From: an uncultured Pseudomonadaceae bacterium
Lineage (GTDB): Bacteria; Pseudomonadota; Gammaproteobacteria; Pseudomonadales; Pseudomonadaceae
NCBI GenBank assembly: GCA_947630465.1
Contig: CANRHT010000059.1
Span: 1 to 10,909 of the forward strand
DNA length: 10,909 bases
Direction of reading: 5' to 3'
A program made the position numbers and the translations under genes. Positions within the stretch are counted from its first letter, which is position 1; the number at the start of each line of letters is the position of its first letter. This document shows, one piece after another, positions 1 through 7,145 of the stretch. Below the pieces are notes generated by a model. It was not told where the DNA came from, did not search any database, and was given only the letters and a program-made list of their open reading frames with translations.

Positions 1-347
1 GCTGAGCCTGCCGCTTTGTTACACACTTTTTTGGCCGGGCAACCCATATTGATATCAATAATGTGCGCGCCCAGTTCCACGCATTGCTGCGCGGCATGCG
101 CCAGCATCGCAGGGTCAGCGCCCGCAATCTGTACAGAGCGTGGCTCCGGATCGCTATCAGTGAGCAAGCGTAAACTGGATTTGCGGCTTGACCAGAGACT
201 GGTATCGCTGGTCAGCATTTCAGAAACCGTTAAACCCGCACCAAAACGCGCACAAAGCTGGCGTTGTGGGCGGTCAGTGACTCCAGCCATAGGCGCAAGA
301 ATCAGGTTGTTAGCTAATGTGTAGGAACCAATACGAACCATCGACAT
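1..347 (-). CDS. dusB: tRNA-dihydrouridine synthase B, 5' part only (3' end beyond left edge)
   Basis: An open minus-strand frame runs from an ATG at 347 off the left edge and gives 115 residues. The N-terminus begins MSMVRIGSYTLANN and is followed by LAPMAGVTD at 18-25, the FMN-binding start of the Dus TIM barrel. SVQIAG lies at 71-76 and INMGCPAKKVCNKAAGS at 99-115. The Cys of GCPA (C103) is the family's catalytic acid. These motifs are diagnostic of DusB, an NADPH/FMN enzyme that reduces uridine to dihydrouridine in tRNA. The start at 347 fits the family's short MSxVRIG N-terminus, and an AGG lies 11 bases upstream (359-361); a second ATG at 341 is less likely. In gammaproteobacteria dusB usually precedes fis, which would then lie left of this window. 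The C-terminal two thirds cannot be judged. Confidence 0.93.
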   Translation of the reverse strand, partial: MSMVRIGSYTLANNLILAPMAGVTDRPQRQLCARFGAGLTVSEMLTSDTSLWSSRKSSLRLLTDSDPEPRSVQIAGADPAMLAHAAQQCVELGAHIIDINMGCPAKKVCNKAAGS

Positions 348-473
348 GGACTGTCTAACCTGCGCGCGAGGTGAAGAAATAAAATTAAGCTGCTTATGAT
401 ACCCGCTGCACGCTGCTGGATAAAGCATCAAGCGCTATGCAGAAGCTCATGCTCTGGGTACGAGCAGCACAAT

Positions 474-499
474 AGCGCCAGATGCTTAGGGCTGGCGCT
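474..499. repeat. 8-bp inverted repeat in the dusB leader
   Basis: AGCGCCAG at 474-481 and CTGGCGCT at 492-499 are perfect inverted repeats around a 10-base spacer. On the plus strand ATTTT follows at 501-505; on the minus strand, the direction of fimX and dusB, no T-run follows. Its left arm overlaps the right arm of a longer-range stem (432-438 with 472-478), which itself encloses a small 5-bp hairpin (450-454 with 462-466). Confidence 0.5.
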
Positions 500-525
500 G
501 ATTTTAACCTAAGGGTCACAACGAC

Positions 526-547
526 GAGCGCCCTGTTATTGGCGCTC
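526..547 (-). terminator. hairpin just downstream of fimX, possible terminator
   Basis: GAGCGCC at 526-532 and GGCGCTC at 541-547 form a perfect 7-bp GC-rich stem with an 8-base loop, starting 12 bases past the fimX stop codon. No clear T-run follows on the minus strand (next bases GTCGTTGTG), so intrinsic termination would be weak. It could instead act as a 3'-end stabilising or processing structure. Confidence 0.4.
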
Positions 548-558
548 AATAGTGTCTT

Positions 559-2628
559 TTAACTGTCGTTGCTGGAAAAATCATAAGTCATGGCTTGGCT
601 CGGGCCTTGTAAATAATGCCCTTGGATGTAATTGACCCCCGCTTGCCACAGCACCGAGAGGACGCTGGCACTTTCCACAAAGGGCACTATGCTGTGTTTA
701 GCTTGTGCATGTAATGCTGCCAGCATGTCTTTAAGTGCCTCTTGGCTTTCGGCGCTGCTAAGTTCTTTAGTAAATGAGCCATCGACTTTTACAAAATCAA
801 CATCAAGGTGTTTAAGCGTATTGAATGGGTTGATGGTGCAGCCAAACTGACCTAAAGCAATCTGACAGTGCAGCGCACGCAAGCCTTCAGTCAGCTGTTT
901 AGTTTGCTTTAAGTAGGCGACAGCATCAGTTTCACGGATTTGTAAAATAATAGAGTCAGCTGGTAAACGTGAGGCTTTCAAGGCAACGCTGAGCCAAGGC
1001 AGTAAGCTTGGATCGCATAAACTGGCGCTCGACAAATGAATGAAAAAGCGCGTCTGGTTGCCTTTGTTGCGGTGCTCAGTGAGTAATTTGATTGAGTTGA
1101 GCAGCACCCAACGATCAATTTTTTCTGCTAAACCGGCAGAAATAGCCGCATTAATAAACTCGGCGGGTGGGACTTCCTCACCTTGTGGATTGATCAGCCT
1201 GAGTAAGACTTCATACAACTCATCTTGATCACCACGTAAGCTAATAATGGGCTGGAAGAGGAGTTTGAAACTGTTGTTTTCCAGCGCTTGCTGCACCAAA
1301 GCGACAATATCACCACGGTTGGCTGCGGCCGCTAAGTCATCCGCAGGGTTGTGCACTTTGAGTGCATTACCACTGGTGATTTGATCGGCGCAGTCATGTG
1401 CACGCTTGAGTACTTCGGCAGCTTTTGAGGTTTTTTCACTCAGTGCCGCAACGCCAATGGTGAGCGTGGTTTGTGCGGTACGGCCATTGATATCAAAGAG
1501 TTGTGCTTCAACTTTTTTCATCAAAGCACGTAGCTCAGGCTCCAATGCTTCCGCTGTGCTGTTGGGCGTCAGTACACTAAAAGCATCATCAGAAAAACGT
1601 GCTATTTGCGCTGCGGGACTGAGGTTTTGACGTAAAAGATTGGCTAAATCCGTCAGTAATAAATCGATTCCAGCCAGTCCTAACTCTGTTTGTAAGGCTG
1701 TGTAATGGTCGACTTTAATATAAGCAACGCTAGCCTGCTGGCCTACGTTAATCGCGCGTTCGGCTGCGCTATCTAGAATTTCAAGGAAGTGCTGGCGGTT
1801 GTATAAACCTGTGACTAAATCTTGGCTGCTGATTTCTCGCAGTTTTTCTTCCAACTCGGCATTGTCATTGGTGACACGAATAACCACCTGCACACAAGGC
1901 TCACCATCATATTGAGCGGGTGAGAAGGTCATGTTGGCTTGGAATTGTTGTGCCGACGCCGTTATTCCCGAGCAGGTCAGGTCGGCGTTGCCGTCTTCAC
2001 TGCGGTAATGTTTTAAGAAGTCTTTAAAGTGGCTTTGATCGCTGCTGGCAATTAAGTCAATCATCGGCATGCCTTCCATTTCATCAGGATCGACATAGCC
2101 AAATAATTGTAAGTACGCGCTGTTGGCGTAAATATGCATACCGTCGTGTACATAAGCGATGGCATCGACCGAGCTTTCAAGCAGCAACTGACAGCGTTTT
2201 TCGGTTTCGCGTAGCGCGACTTCAGCGGCGCGGCGCGCGCGGCGTTCTTCGAGGTTATTGAGCTCGCGTTTTGCGACTAAAACCAAACGCTCATCTTCGC
2301 CTTGCGGGACTGCATCTTGCGCGCCCATCTGCAAAGCGTCAGTCAAGGTGTCTGATGACTCGTCTTGGCACAGTTGGATAAAGGGAATATCACGCGCCAT
2401 TTTATGAATGGCTTGTAAGCAGGTCAATGGATCGAGTTGCTCGCTGTTATCTGCAGCAATACACAAATCCCAGATATTTTTTAGTGCGTCATTGAGGTCG
2501 TCAAGTGATGCAATGCGATGGGCGCGGGTCGCATGGCCTGAGTTACGAAACAGGCTAACAATGCGTTCAGCTTCATTTTCTGAGTCTTCTAAAATGAGCA
2601 AGCGAATCGTTTTTTTATCAATAACCAT
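559..2628 (-). CDS. fimX: FimX, degenerate GGDEF/EAL c-di-GMP receptor for type IV pili
   Basis: This 689-residue protein matches Pseudomonas FimX (about 691 aa) in length and domain order. A receiver-like domain (about 8-122) starts IRLLILEDSENEAE; its phosphoacceptor position is Ala59, after WDLCIA. A PAS domain spans about 145-255, a GGDEF domain about 268-425 with SDDAF at 346-350 in place of GGDEF, and an EAL domain about 440-685 with EVL at 473-475. The DDFGTG metal site is GQFGCT at 593-598, so neither cyclase nor phosphodiesterase activity is expected. FimX of this type binds c-di-GMP through its EAL domain and promotes type IV pilus assembly and twitching at the cell pole. The ATG at 2628 gives MVIDKKTIRLL, matching the known N-terminus; a GTG at 2640 and ATG at 2637 are in frame upstream but less likely. 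The next gene upstream ends 56 bases away, so the two are probably co-transcribed. Confidence 0.95.
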   Translation of the reverse strand: MVIDKKTIRLLILEDSENEAERIVSLFRNSGHATRAHRIASLDDLNDALKNIWDLCIAADNSEQLDPLTCLQAIHKMARDIPFIQLCQDESSDTLTDALQMGAQDAVPQGEDERLVLVAKRELNNLEERRARRAAEVALRETEKRCQLLLESSVDAIAYVHDGMHIYANSAYLQLFGYVDPDEMEGMPMIDLIASSDQSHFKDFLKHYRSEDGNADLTCSGITASAQQFQANMTFSPAQYDGEPCVQVVIRVTNDNAELEEKLREISSQDLVTGLYNRQHFLEILDSAAERAINVGQQASVAYIKVDHYTALQTELGLAGIDLLLTDLANLLRQNLSPAAQIARFSDDAFSVLTPNSTAEALEPELRALMKKVEAQLFDINGRTAQTTLTIGVAALSEKTSKAAEVLKRAHDCADQITSGNALKVHNPADDLAAAANRGDIVALVQQALENNSFKLLFQPIISLRGDQDELYEVLLRLINPQGEEVPPAEFINAAISAGLAEKIDRWVLLNSIKLLTEHRNKGNQTRFFIHLSSASLCDPSLLPWLSVALKASRLPADSIILQIRETDAVAYLKQTKQLTEGLRALHCQIALGQFGCTINPFNTLKHLDVDFVKVDGSFTKELSSAESQEALKDMLAALHAQAKHSIVPFVESASVLSVLWQAGVNYIQGHYLQGPSQAMTYDFSSNDS

Positions 2629-2684
2629 ATTTACCATCACAGTGTCGAGTGCACATATTTAGAACCCAAGAAAATGATCAGAAT

Positions 2685-4499
2685 TTACAATGACTTCCAC
2701 AGTGAGTCAAAGTCTTCAGACTTCGTTGTTGTTGAGCTTGCTGGCGCGGGCTTCTTTTCGGCGGCGGGCGCTGAGAGTAGATTGTACTCAAACTGACTGA
2801 TGCTACCGGTATGCATTGAGCGCTTGGTCAGCATGGCGCGCAGCTCATTACCTGCTTGATTAATGGCCACTTTATGGCCTTCTTGAAACGGAATACGTGG
2901 AGCAATAACGCTGGCCGGCCGCGATAACGCTGGAATTTCCGGCACCAGTAACGCGCGCAAAAAGTGACTGGAATTATCACCGCTACGTAACAGTTGTAAA
3001 CCGCAGGGCTGCGCATTTGGCGCAATCAACTCGATACCCATTTGCGTACTGGCGCTACCTGCCTGGCGAATCCAGCGGATTACCGCTGTTGACCAAGGTC
3101 GGTTGTCATTTTCGCGTAAAGCAATAATTTCACCGGCTTGCAGTAAAGGCGGTACTGAATCTTGCCAAGCTAAACAATAGCCACCAGGGCTGTGGTTGAC
3201 GATGCTTAAGGTGTAAGTAGGATATAAAATCTCTTCTGGCACCGAGGCTGCTTCAGGCGCCGGCTGCTCGGACGGTTGCACTTCTGTGAGCAGTGGTACG
3301 GGCGCGCTCTCGTATTCAATCAGGTCGCTGTCGAGCGTGTCCTTAGAGTGTGTGGCGTCAACATCAATGGCTTGTGCCCAAATATCGGGGATGCTGTTAT
3401 CTGTGTTGTATTCAACAAATGAAACTTGTTTTGATTGCAGGGTTTTTTCAAAGGCTTGCAAGTCAGACAAGTAATAATGTACAGCGCTCATGCCTAAACA
3501 GACGTGCAAAGGACCTTTACTGCTGGTGCGCTGAAAGTCACGTTTAGCAATATTGCCCCAAGCACTGCACAGTTGCGCAATTAAAGTGTTGGGCATGTTG
3601 TCTGGCACACTGATGCGTGATTTTGTGGTTTTACTGTCAAGTGACTGCTGGTATTGGATCAGCGCTTCTGCCAATTCTTGAGTGTTAAAACCTAAGCGCG
3701 ACTGTATGTGCTCTTGCTCCATCAGTTCTTTGTAGCGAGGCTGTGCGTCGGTGTTCAAGTTAACAATAAATAAGCTGCTGTCCAGATCTGCATTTTGTAG
3801 TGTGGCCAGATGCGCCCAGCTGGGCAAGGCACGGGCTAAAATAGCAATATCATTTTGGCGCATCTGATTAATGCGCGCGCAGCTGAGCAGTAACACGCAG
3901 CTGTAGGCCGTCTCAACACTTTGTTCGTTAACATTGTCCAGTAGGGCATCACGGATGGACTGGGTGTGTAAGTTGTTTTTGCGCGCCAGCAAATAGACTT
4001 GATGCAGTTCCAGCCAAAACAGCGCAGGCGCTGGGTAATACAATTGATAAGCGCGCACCAGTGAGGCATACATGCTGCTGGTGGTGCGTTGCAAAGCCAG
4101 CGCTAAAACTGAGCTGCGTTGCTGATAAGAGTCAGCAATCACCAGTTTGTAACCCGTCGTTAGATGGTTTTGTAGGGCCTGGCAAAGGTTGGCAACTTTC
4201 TGTGCGCGATCATCGAGCATCACCGAATTGTTGAGAAAATGTTTTTCCAGCTGCGTGTTGATAAAGACAACTTCAGGGCGCAACAATTCGAGCAGTTGCA
4301 GGCGCGTGTCAGCAGGTGCTTTAAAATCGTTCAGTTCAAGCAGCGCTTTATAAAGCAGGCGTGCGGTTTCACCAATATTGGCTTTGGGCAGCTCTTGAAT
4401 CCACAGTTTTAAATCACGCACGCTAGGCTTGCAGAATGACAGGCGAGTCTGTTCTGGCGTTGGTACCTGAAGGCGTAGTTTTGAAATCTGTGTATCCAT
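2685..4499 (-). CDS. Conserved FimX-neighbour protein with a C-terminal PilZ-like domain
   Basis: This 604-residue soluble protein shows no signal peptide or membrane segment. Residues 1-360 look largely helical; LRLQVPTPEQTRLSF and KANIGETARLLYKALLELN lie near the N-terminus, as in the protein I recall encoded next to fimX in P. aeruginosa (PA4958). An acidic, Pro-rich linker (about 380-425) leads to a PilZ-like barrel at about 428-510. This has NHSPGG at 435-440 (the PilZ NxSxxG element), then AGEIIAL, AVIRWIR and QMGIELI strands. The Arg-rich RxxxR element normally preceding NxSxxG is missing, so c-di-GMP binding is doubtful. The C-terminus (about 575-604) is a low-complexity Ala/Lys/Ser tail ending in FDSLWKSL. 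The ATG at 4499 has AGGA at 4507-4510, 7 bases upstream. Placement 56 bases ahead of fimX suggests one operon and a role in FimX signalling or pili, which is inference. The function is not established. Confidence 0.75.
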   Translation of the reverse strand: MDTQISKLRLQVPTPEQTRLSFCKPSVRDLKLWIQELPKANIGETARLLYKALLELNDFKAPADTRLQLLELLRPEVVFINTQLEKHFLNNSVMLDDRAQKVANLCQALQNHLTTGYKLVIADSYQQRSSVLALALQRTTSSMYASLVRAYQLYYPAPALFWLELHQVYLLARKNNLHTQSIRDALLDNVNEQSVETAYSCVLLLSCARINQMRQNDIAILARALPSWAHLATLQNADLDSSLFIVNLNTDAQPRYKELMEQEHIQSRLGFNTQELAEALIQYQQSLDSKTTKSRISVPDNMPNTLIAQLCSAWGNIAKRDFQRTSSKGPLHVCLGMSAVHYYLSDLQAFEKTLQSKQVSFVEYNTDNSIPDIWAQAIDVDATHSKDTLDSDLIEYESAPVPLLTEVQPSEQPAPEAASVPEEILYPTYTLSIVNHSPGGYCLAWQDSVPPLLQAGEIIALRENDNRPWSTAVIRWIRQAGSASTQMGIELIAPNAQPCGLQLLRSGDNSSHFLRALLVPEIPALSRPASVIAPRIPFQEGHKVAINQAGNELRAMLTKRSMHTGSISQFEYNLLSAPAAEKKPAPASSTTTKSEDFDSLWKSL

Positions 4500-4506
4500 T
4501 ACATAT

Positions 4507-4510
4507 TCCT
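4507..4510 (-). promoter_or_regulatory. Shine-Dalgarno site of the PilZ-like gene
   Basis: On the minus strand AGGA lies 7 bases before the ATG at 4499. It supports that start for the 604-residue protein. Confidence 0.55.
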
Positions 4511-4596
4511 GTTGATTTAACGCTGTTGTATCGCCATGTCGCGGGCTAAAAACAATATCAATATGCTAGCACGCATTTTCTTCGCGATTGGAAAAA

Positions 4597-5460
4597 TTAA
4601 ACCTCGGTTGCCATGCGCTGCCCCACTTGTACAGCGGTGGTTGCCTGCAGACTCTCGTCCCAAATGACGTGGTTGGGGCCAAACAAAACTACCGCTGTAG
4701 AGCCGAGCTTGAAACGTCCAAGTTCAGCACCTTTTTCTAAGGTAATGGGCTGGCGAGCGGTTTGGCTGTAGTCGTAGCTGCGCAGTTCGCGCATGGGCGG
4801 CGTGATTAAGCCCGCCCAGACGGTTTCAATGCTGGCAACAATCATGGCGCCCACTAAGACCACAGCCATGGGGCCTTGTTCGGTATCAAAAATGCAGGCA
4901 ACACGCTCGTTGCGTGCGAACAGTTCCGGGACATGCTCAGCGGTGGTTTGATTGACTGAAAATAAACGACCTGGAATGTAAACCATTTCACGCAAAATAC
5001 CGGTTAGTGGCATATGTACGCGGTGATAATCCTTAGGTGATAAATAAACAGTGGAAAAACTACCGCCCATAAAAGGTGCGGCACGCTCAGTATTGCCACC
5101 CAATAACTCAAGCAAACTAAAGCTGTGGCCTTTCGCTTGGAAAATACGCCCGTGCTCAATCGCACCGAGTTGGCTGATCGCGCCATCAGCTGGACTTAAA
5201 ACAGATTTTTCACTGGTATCTAGAGGGCGAGCGCCTGCTTTAAGTTCACGGGTAAAAAAGTCATTGAAGTGGCGGTAGGCGCTGGGATCTTCCAGTCGTG
5301 CCTCGCTCATATTGACGTTGTAACGTTTGATAAACCAAGTAATGAGACGATTTTTAAACCAAGTGCTTTCGCATTCTGCGAGACGGCCAATCAAGCGCGA
5401 CAAGGTGTGGTGCGGTAAAACGTATTGCATAAAAATAAAGAGGCGTTGCTTAAAATTCAT
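4597..5460 (-). CDS. psd: Phosphatidylserine decarboxylase proenzyme
   Basis: The 287-residue product closely resembles Pseudomonas Psd, the inner-membrane enzyme that decarboxylates phosphatidylserine to phosphatidylethanolamine. The self-cleavage motif LGST is at 252-255, and Ser254 becomes the pyruvoyl group of the small alpha chain. Asp92 in SPADG and His149 in YHRVHM match the Asp/His/Ser triad (D90, H147, S254 in E. coli). GRLFSVNQTTAEHVPELFARNER at about 164-186 is a family signature, and MGGSF and IETVWAGLITPP are also typical. I chose the ATG at 5460 over a GTG at 5481: it matches the family's M-x-FKxRLF N-terminus and has AAAAGG 8 bases upstream. The gene reads toward the PilZ-like gene with a 97-base gap lacking a clear terminator, so read-through is possible. 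In P. aeruginosa rhdA lies upstream of psd; here it is absent. Confidence 0.97.
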   Translation of the reverse strand: MNFKQRLFIFMQYVLPHHTLSRLIGRLAECESTWFKNRLITWFIKRYNVNMSEARLEDPSAYRHFNDFFTRELKAGARPLDTSEKSVLSPADGAISQLGAIEHGRIFQAKGHSFSLLELLGGNTERAAPFMGGSFSTVYLSPKDYHRVHMPLTGILREMVYIPGRLFSVNQTTAEHVPELFARNERVACIFDTEQGPMAVVLVGAMIVASIETVWAGLITPPMRELRSYDYSQTARQPITLEKGAELGRFKLGSTAVVLFGPNHVIWDESLQATTAVQVGQRMATEV

Positions 5461-5468
5461 GGATTGGA

Positions 5469-5474
5469 CCTTTT
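5469..5474 (-). promoter_or_regulatory. Shine-Dalgarno site that decides the psd start
   Basis: On the minus strand AAAAGG lies 8 bases before the ATG at 5460. The GTG at 5481 would lie upstream of this site, so the shorter reading frame is favoured. Confidence 0.6.
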
Positions 5475-5490
5475 GGTTCACGTTATTAGA

Positions 5491-5496
5491 ATTATA
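5491..5496 (-). promoter_or_regulatory. Candidate -10 box of the psd promoter
   Basis: On the minus strand a perfect TATAAT lies about 30 bases before the psd ATG, inside an AT-rich island (about 5480-5530) that stands out from its surroundings. No good TTGACA-like -35 is found 15-19 bases upstream and there is no TGn extension, so the promoter may be weak or activator-dependent. Confidence 0.4.
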
Positions 5497-5536
5497 CTAT
5501 ATTGATAATTTATCAGTGGATATATTGATTTGGGTG

Positions 5537-5562
5537 GCTTGGCGAGTCAGTGCTTGCCAAGC
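5537..5562 (-). terminator. Hairpin downstream of the HDOD gene, possible terminator
   Basis: GCTTGGCGAG at 5537-5546 and CTTGCCAAGC at 5553-5562 form a 10-base stem with a 6-base loop. One position is a G-U wobble in plus-strand RNA but an A-C mismatch in minus-strand RNA. It lies about 48 bases past the HDOD gene stop and ahead of the psd promoter, the usual place for a terminator, but no T-run follows on either strand. Confidence 0.4.
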
Positions 5563-5609
5563 ATGCGCACAGTGCATCATACAGCAGCAGGTTTAATCTG
5601 CGTCTTATG

Positions 5610-7145
5610 CTAACGCTTGCGCGTACTAAAGAGTAGCAGGGCGCGCTCAATACAGTCTAAAGTCTTTTTAAAGCCTTGTAGTGTGATCGGATGTAGGGCA
5701 TCAGTGGCCTGGCTGGCGGCTAGCAACATCACAACTCTACGGCTATTTGACAATGACGCCAGCAGCCAGTGTGTTTGCGCAAATACTTTGACCAGTTCCT
5801 CAGGCAGTTGTGGTGTCAATTGCGCCGCGTTCTTGGCGTTGATCAGCAGGTGGTTGGGCTGTGCAAGCAGTTGCTGTAGCGCAGGGGTGGCCTTGAGGTT
5901 AAAAGTCGTTGCTATCGATTCGGCTTTAATACCATGCAGGAGACTGACTTGCGCACGCTGTGCCTGAGCATCGAGCATCACAATGCATATTTTTTTCATG
6001 CCACAGGCTTGCAGGGCTAAGTTGATGTGTTGGATCAATTGCACAGTATTAGCAAAGGCTGAAGGGGCTTTAATCAGCTCCTTGCAATACTTTTGCCACT
6101 GCTGGAAATCGTCCTGAGTCGGGGCGCTGAGCGCGGCTTGGGCGGCACTTTTATCGCGTAAACGTTGTATGTGCCATGGCCATAAGAGTGCTTGAGCGGG
6201 TTGCCAAAGATCACGGTGGCGCTGTAAGCGTGCATGTTTGACCGCGAGTTGATGGGTGCTGTGCTGAATGCTATTCAAGTCTTGTTTGGTGTATAAACCT
6301 ATCAGGCGTTGCCAACGTAAACATTGGGCGCTGCCCCATGAGTTGTGCGCTGCCATGACCAGTCCGCAGGTAAACACTAGGGTGTTCGCGGGGCGATTTA
6401 ACCAGTTATTGAGGGCGGGTCGTTGGTCGAGTTGTTGTTGCTGTAATAAAGGCTGATCAGCGCGGCGGGCAATATAGAGTGCTTGTACCAACTGTCGCGG
6501 ATTGTCATTGAGTAGACGGTAACCGTCAATAATCCAGCTGGGCAGCTTCCAGTGCTCAGCCAAAGCCAAACACAATGTGGTCAGTGGTAGGCCGATTAAT
6601 TCACGTTCAACTGTAACGGCGGGCTCATTGTTACCCAGCACGCGACGCTCCCATTCAGTGAAAAACTCAGGATGCAGCGTCAGCAGCGGCCAAACGGGTG
6701 ATAAAAACAACAGGCTACCCCAGTGGATTTCTTGCCATAGGCGCGCCATGCGCGTGCCAAATAAACCATTGGCCTGTACGTTGAGGTGTTGGCCGAGTAA
6801 CCAAACTTGGCGTAAAGCTAAAGGCACATCGGCTTCAGCGACTACTACAGTCAGTTGCTTTAATAGAGTAATGCAACGCTGTAAACCCAAGCGCGATACG
6901 GCGTTTTCGAGGGTTTGTACCGGTTCGGCTAATGAGCTGCTACCGCGATTGGCTTCGCGCAGCATAATCAAAGCAATGGTAGGCGCTTTACTGATGGCTT
7001 GGGCAATATCGCGCAATGAATTACTGGGGCGCTGCAGTGCCTGTAGCGCCAACTCTTGATGGCTCTGATAGACCGGCAGGCGAGTTGTGTCTAAGCGCTT
7101 AATCCACTGTGCTAAAACGCTCTGTTGAGATGATATATTGGGCAT
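5610..7145 (-). CDS. HDOD-domain signalling protein with a C-terminal GAF-like region
   Basis: This 511-residue soluble protein has an HDOD fold at about residues 10-230. LPVYQSHQELALQALQ, SLRDIAQAISKAPTIALIMLREANR and an ENAVSRLGLQR helix are typical of the HDOD N-terminal half, and LPSWIIDGYR (201-210) occupies the later HDOD helix. No complete metal-binding HD set is visible, as usual in HDOD proteins, so it is probably a regulatory scaffold rather than a hydrolase. The region from about 360 to 508 resembles a GAF domain (helix INLALQACGMKKICIVML, then SLLHGI, VVMLLAA and an ITLQGFKKTLDCIERALLLF end helix). It appears orthologous to the P. aeruginosa gene between rhdA and motA (PA4955), from memory. 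The ATG at 7145 has no strong ribosome site. It is divergent from motA, so shared control is possible; ligand and partner are unknown. Confidence 0.75.
   Translation of the reverse strand: MPNISSQQSVLAQWIKRLDTTRLPVYQSHQELALQALQRPSNSLRDIAQAISKAPTIALIMLREANRGSSSLAEPVQTLENAVSRLGLQRCITLLKQLTVVVAEADVPLALRQVWLLGQHLNVQANGLFGTRMARLWQEIHWGSLLFLSPVWPLLTLHPEFFTEWERRVLGNNEPAVTVERELIGLPLTTLCLALAEHWKLPSWIIDGYRLLNDNPRQLVQALYIARRADQPLLQQQQLDQRPALNNWLNRPANTLVFTCGLVMAAHNSWGSAQCLRWQRLIGLYTKQDLNSIQHSTHQLAVKHARLQRHRDLWQPAQALLWPWHIQRLRDKSAAQAALSAPTQDDFQQWQKYCKELIKAPSAFANTVQLIQHINLALQACGMKKICIVMLDAQAQRAQVSLLHGIKAESIATTFNLKATPALQQLLAQPNHLLINAKNAAQLTPQLPEELVKVFAQTHWLLASLSNSRRVVMLLAASQATDALHPITLQGFKKTLDCIERALLLFSTRKR

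Larger units (their letters stand above)
348..558 (-). promoter_or_regulatory. dusB leader / fimX-dusB intergenic region with several inverted repeats
   Basis: These 211 bases lie between the fimX stop and the dusB start and hold no plausible gene. Read on the minus strand they contain three potential stems in order: 526-532 with 541-547, then 474-481 with 492-499, then 432-438 with 472-478. The second and third share bases and exclude each other. A possible -10 for dusB (TATCAT on the minus strand, plus positions 396-401) has only a poor -35. Transcript processing or attenuation is possible but unproven. Confidence 0.4.

Noticed and set aside
16..324. 102-residue plus-strand reading frame
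   Set aside because: It lies opposite dusB, whose minus-strand frame has clear family motifs; the plus frame resembles nothing and is a shadow.
4499..4506. ATG immediately followed by TAA overlapping the start of the PilZ-like gene
   Set aside because: The ATG is only 2 bases from the AGGA and is out of frame; most likely chance.
5051..5278. Plus-strand frames opposite psd and the HDOD gene (also 5617-5967 and 6577-7059)
   Set aside because: No recognisable motifs, no ribosome sites, and fully opposite well-supported genes.
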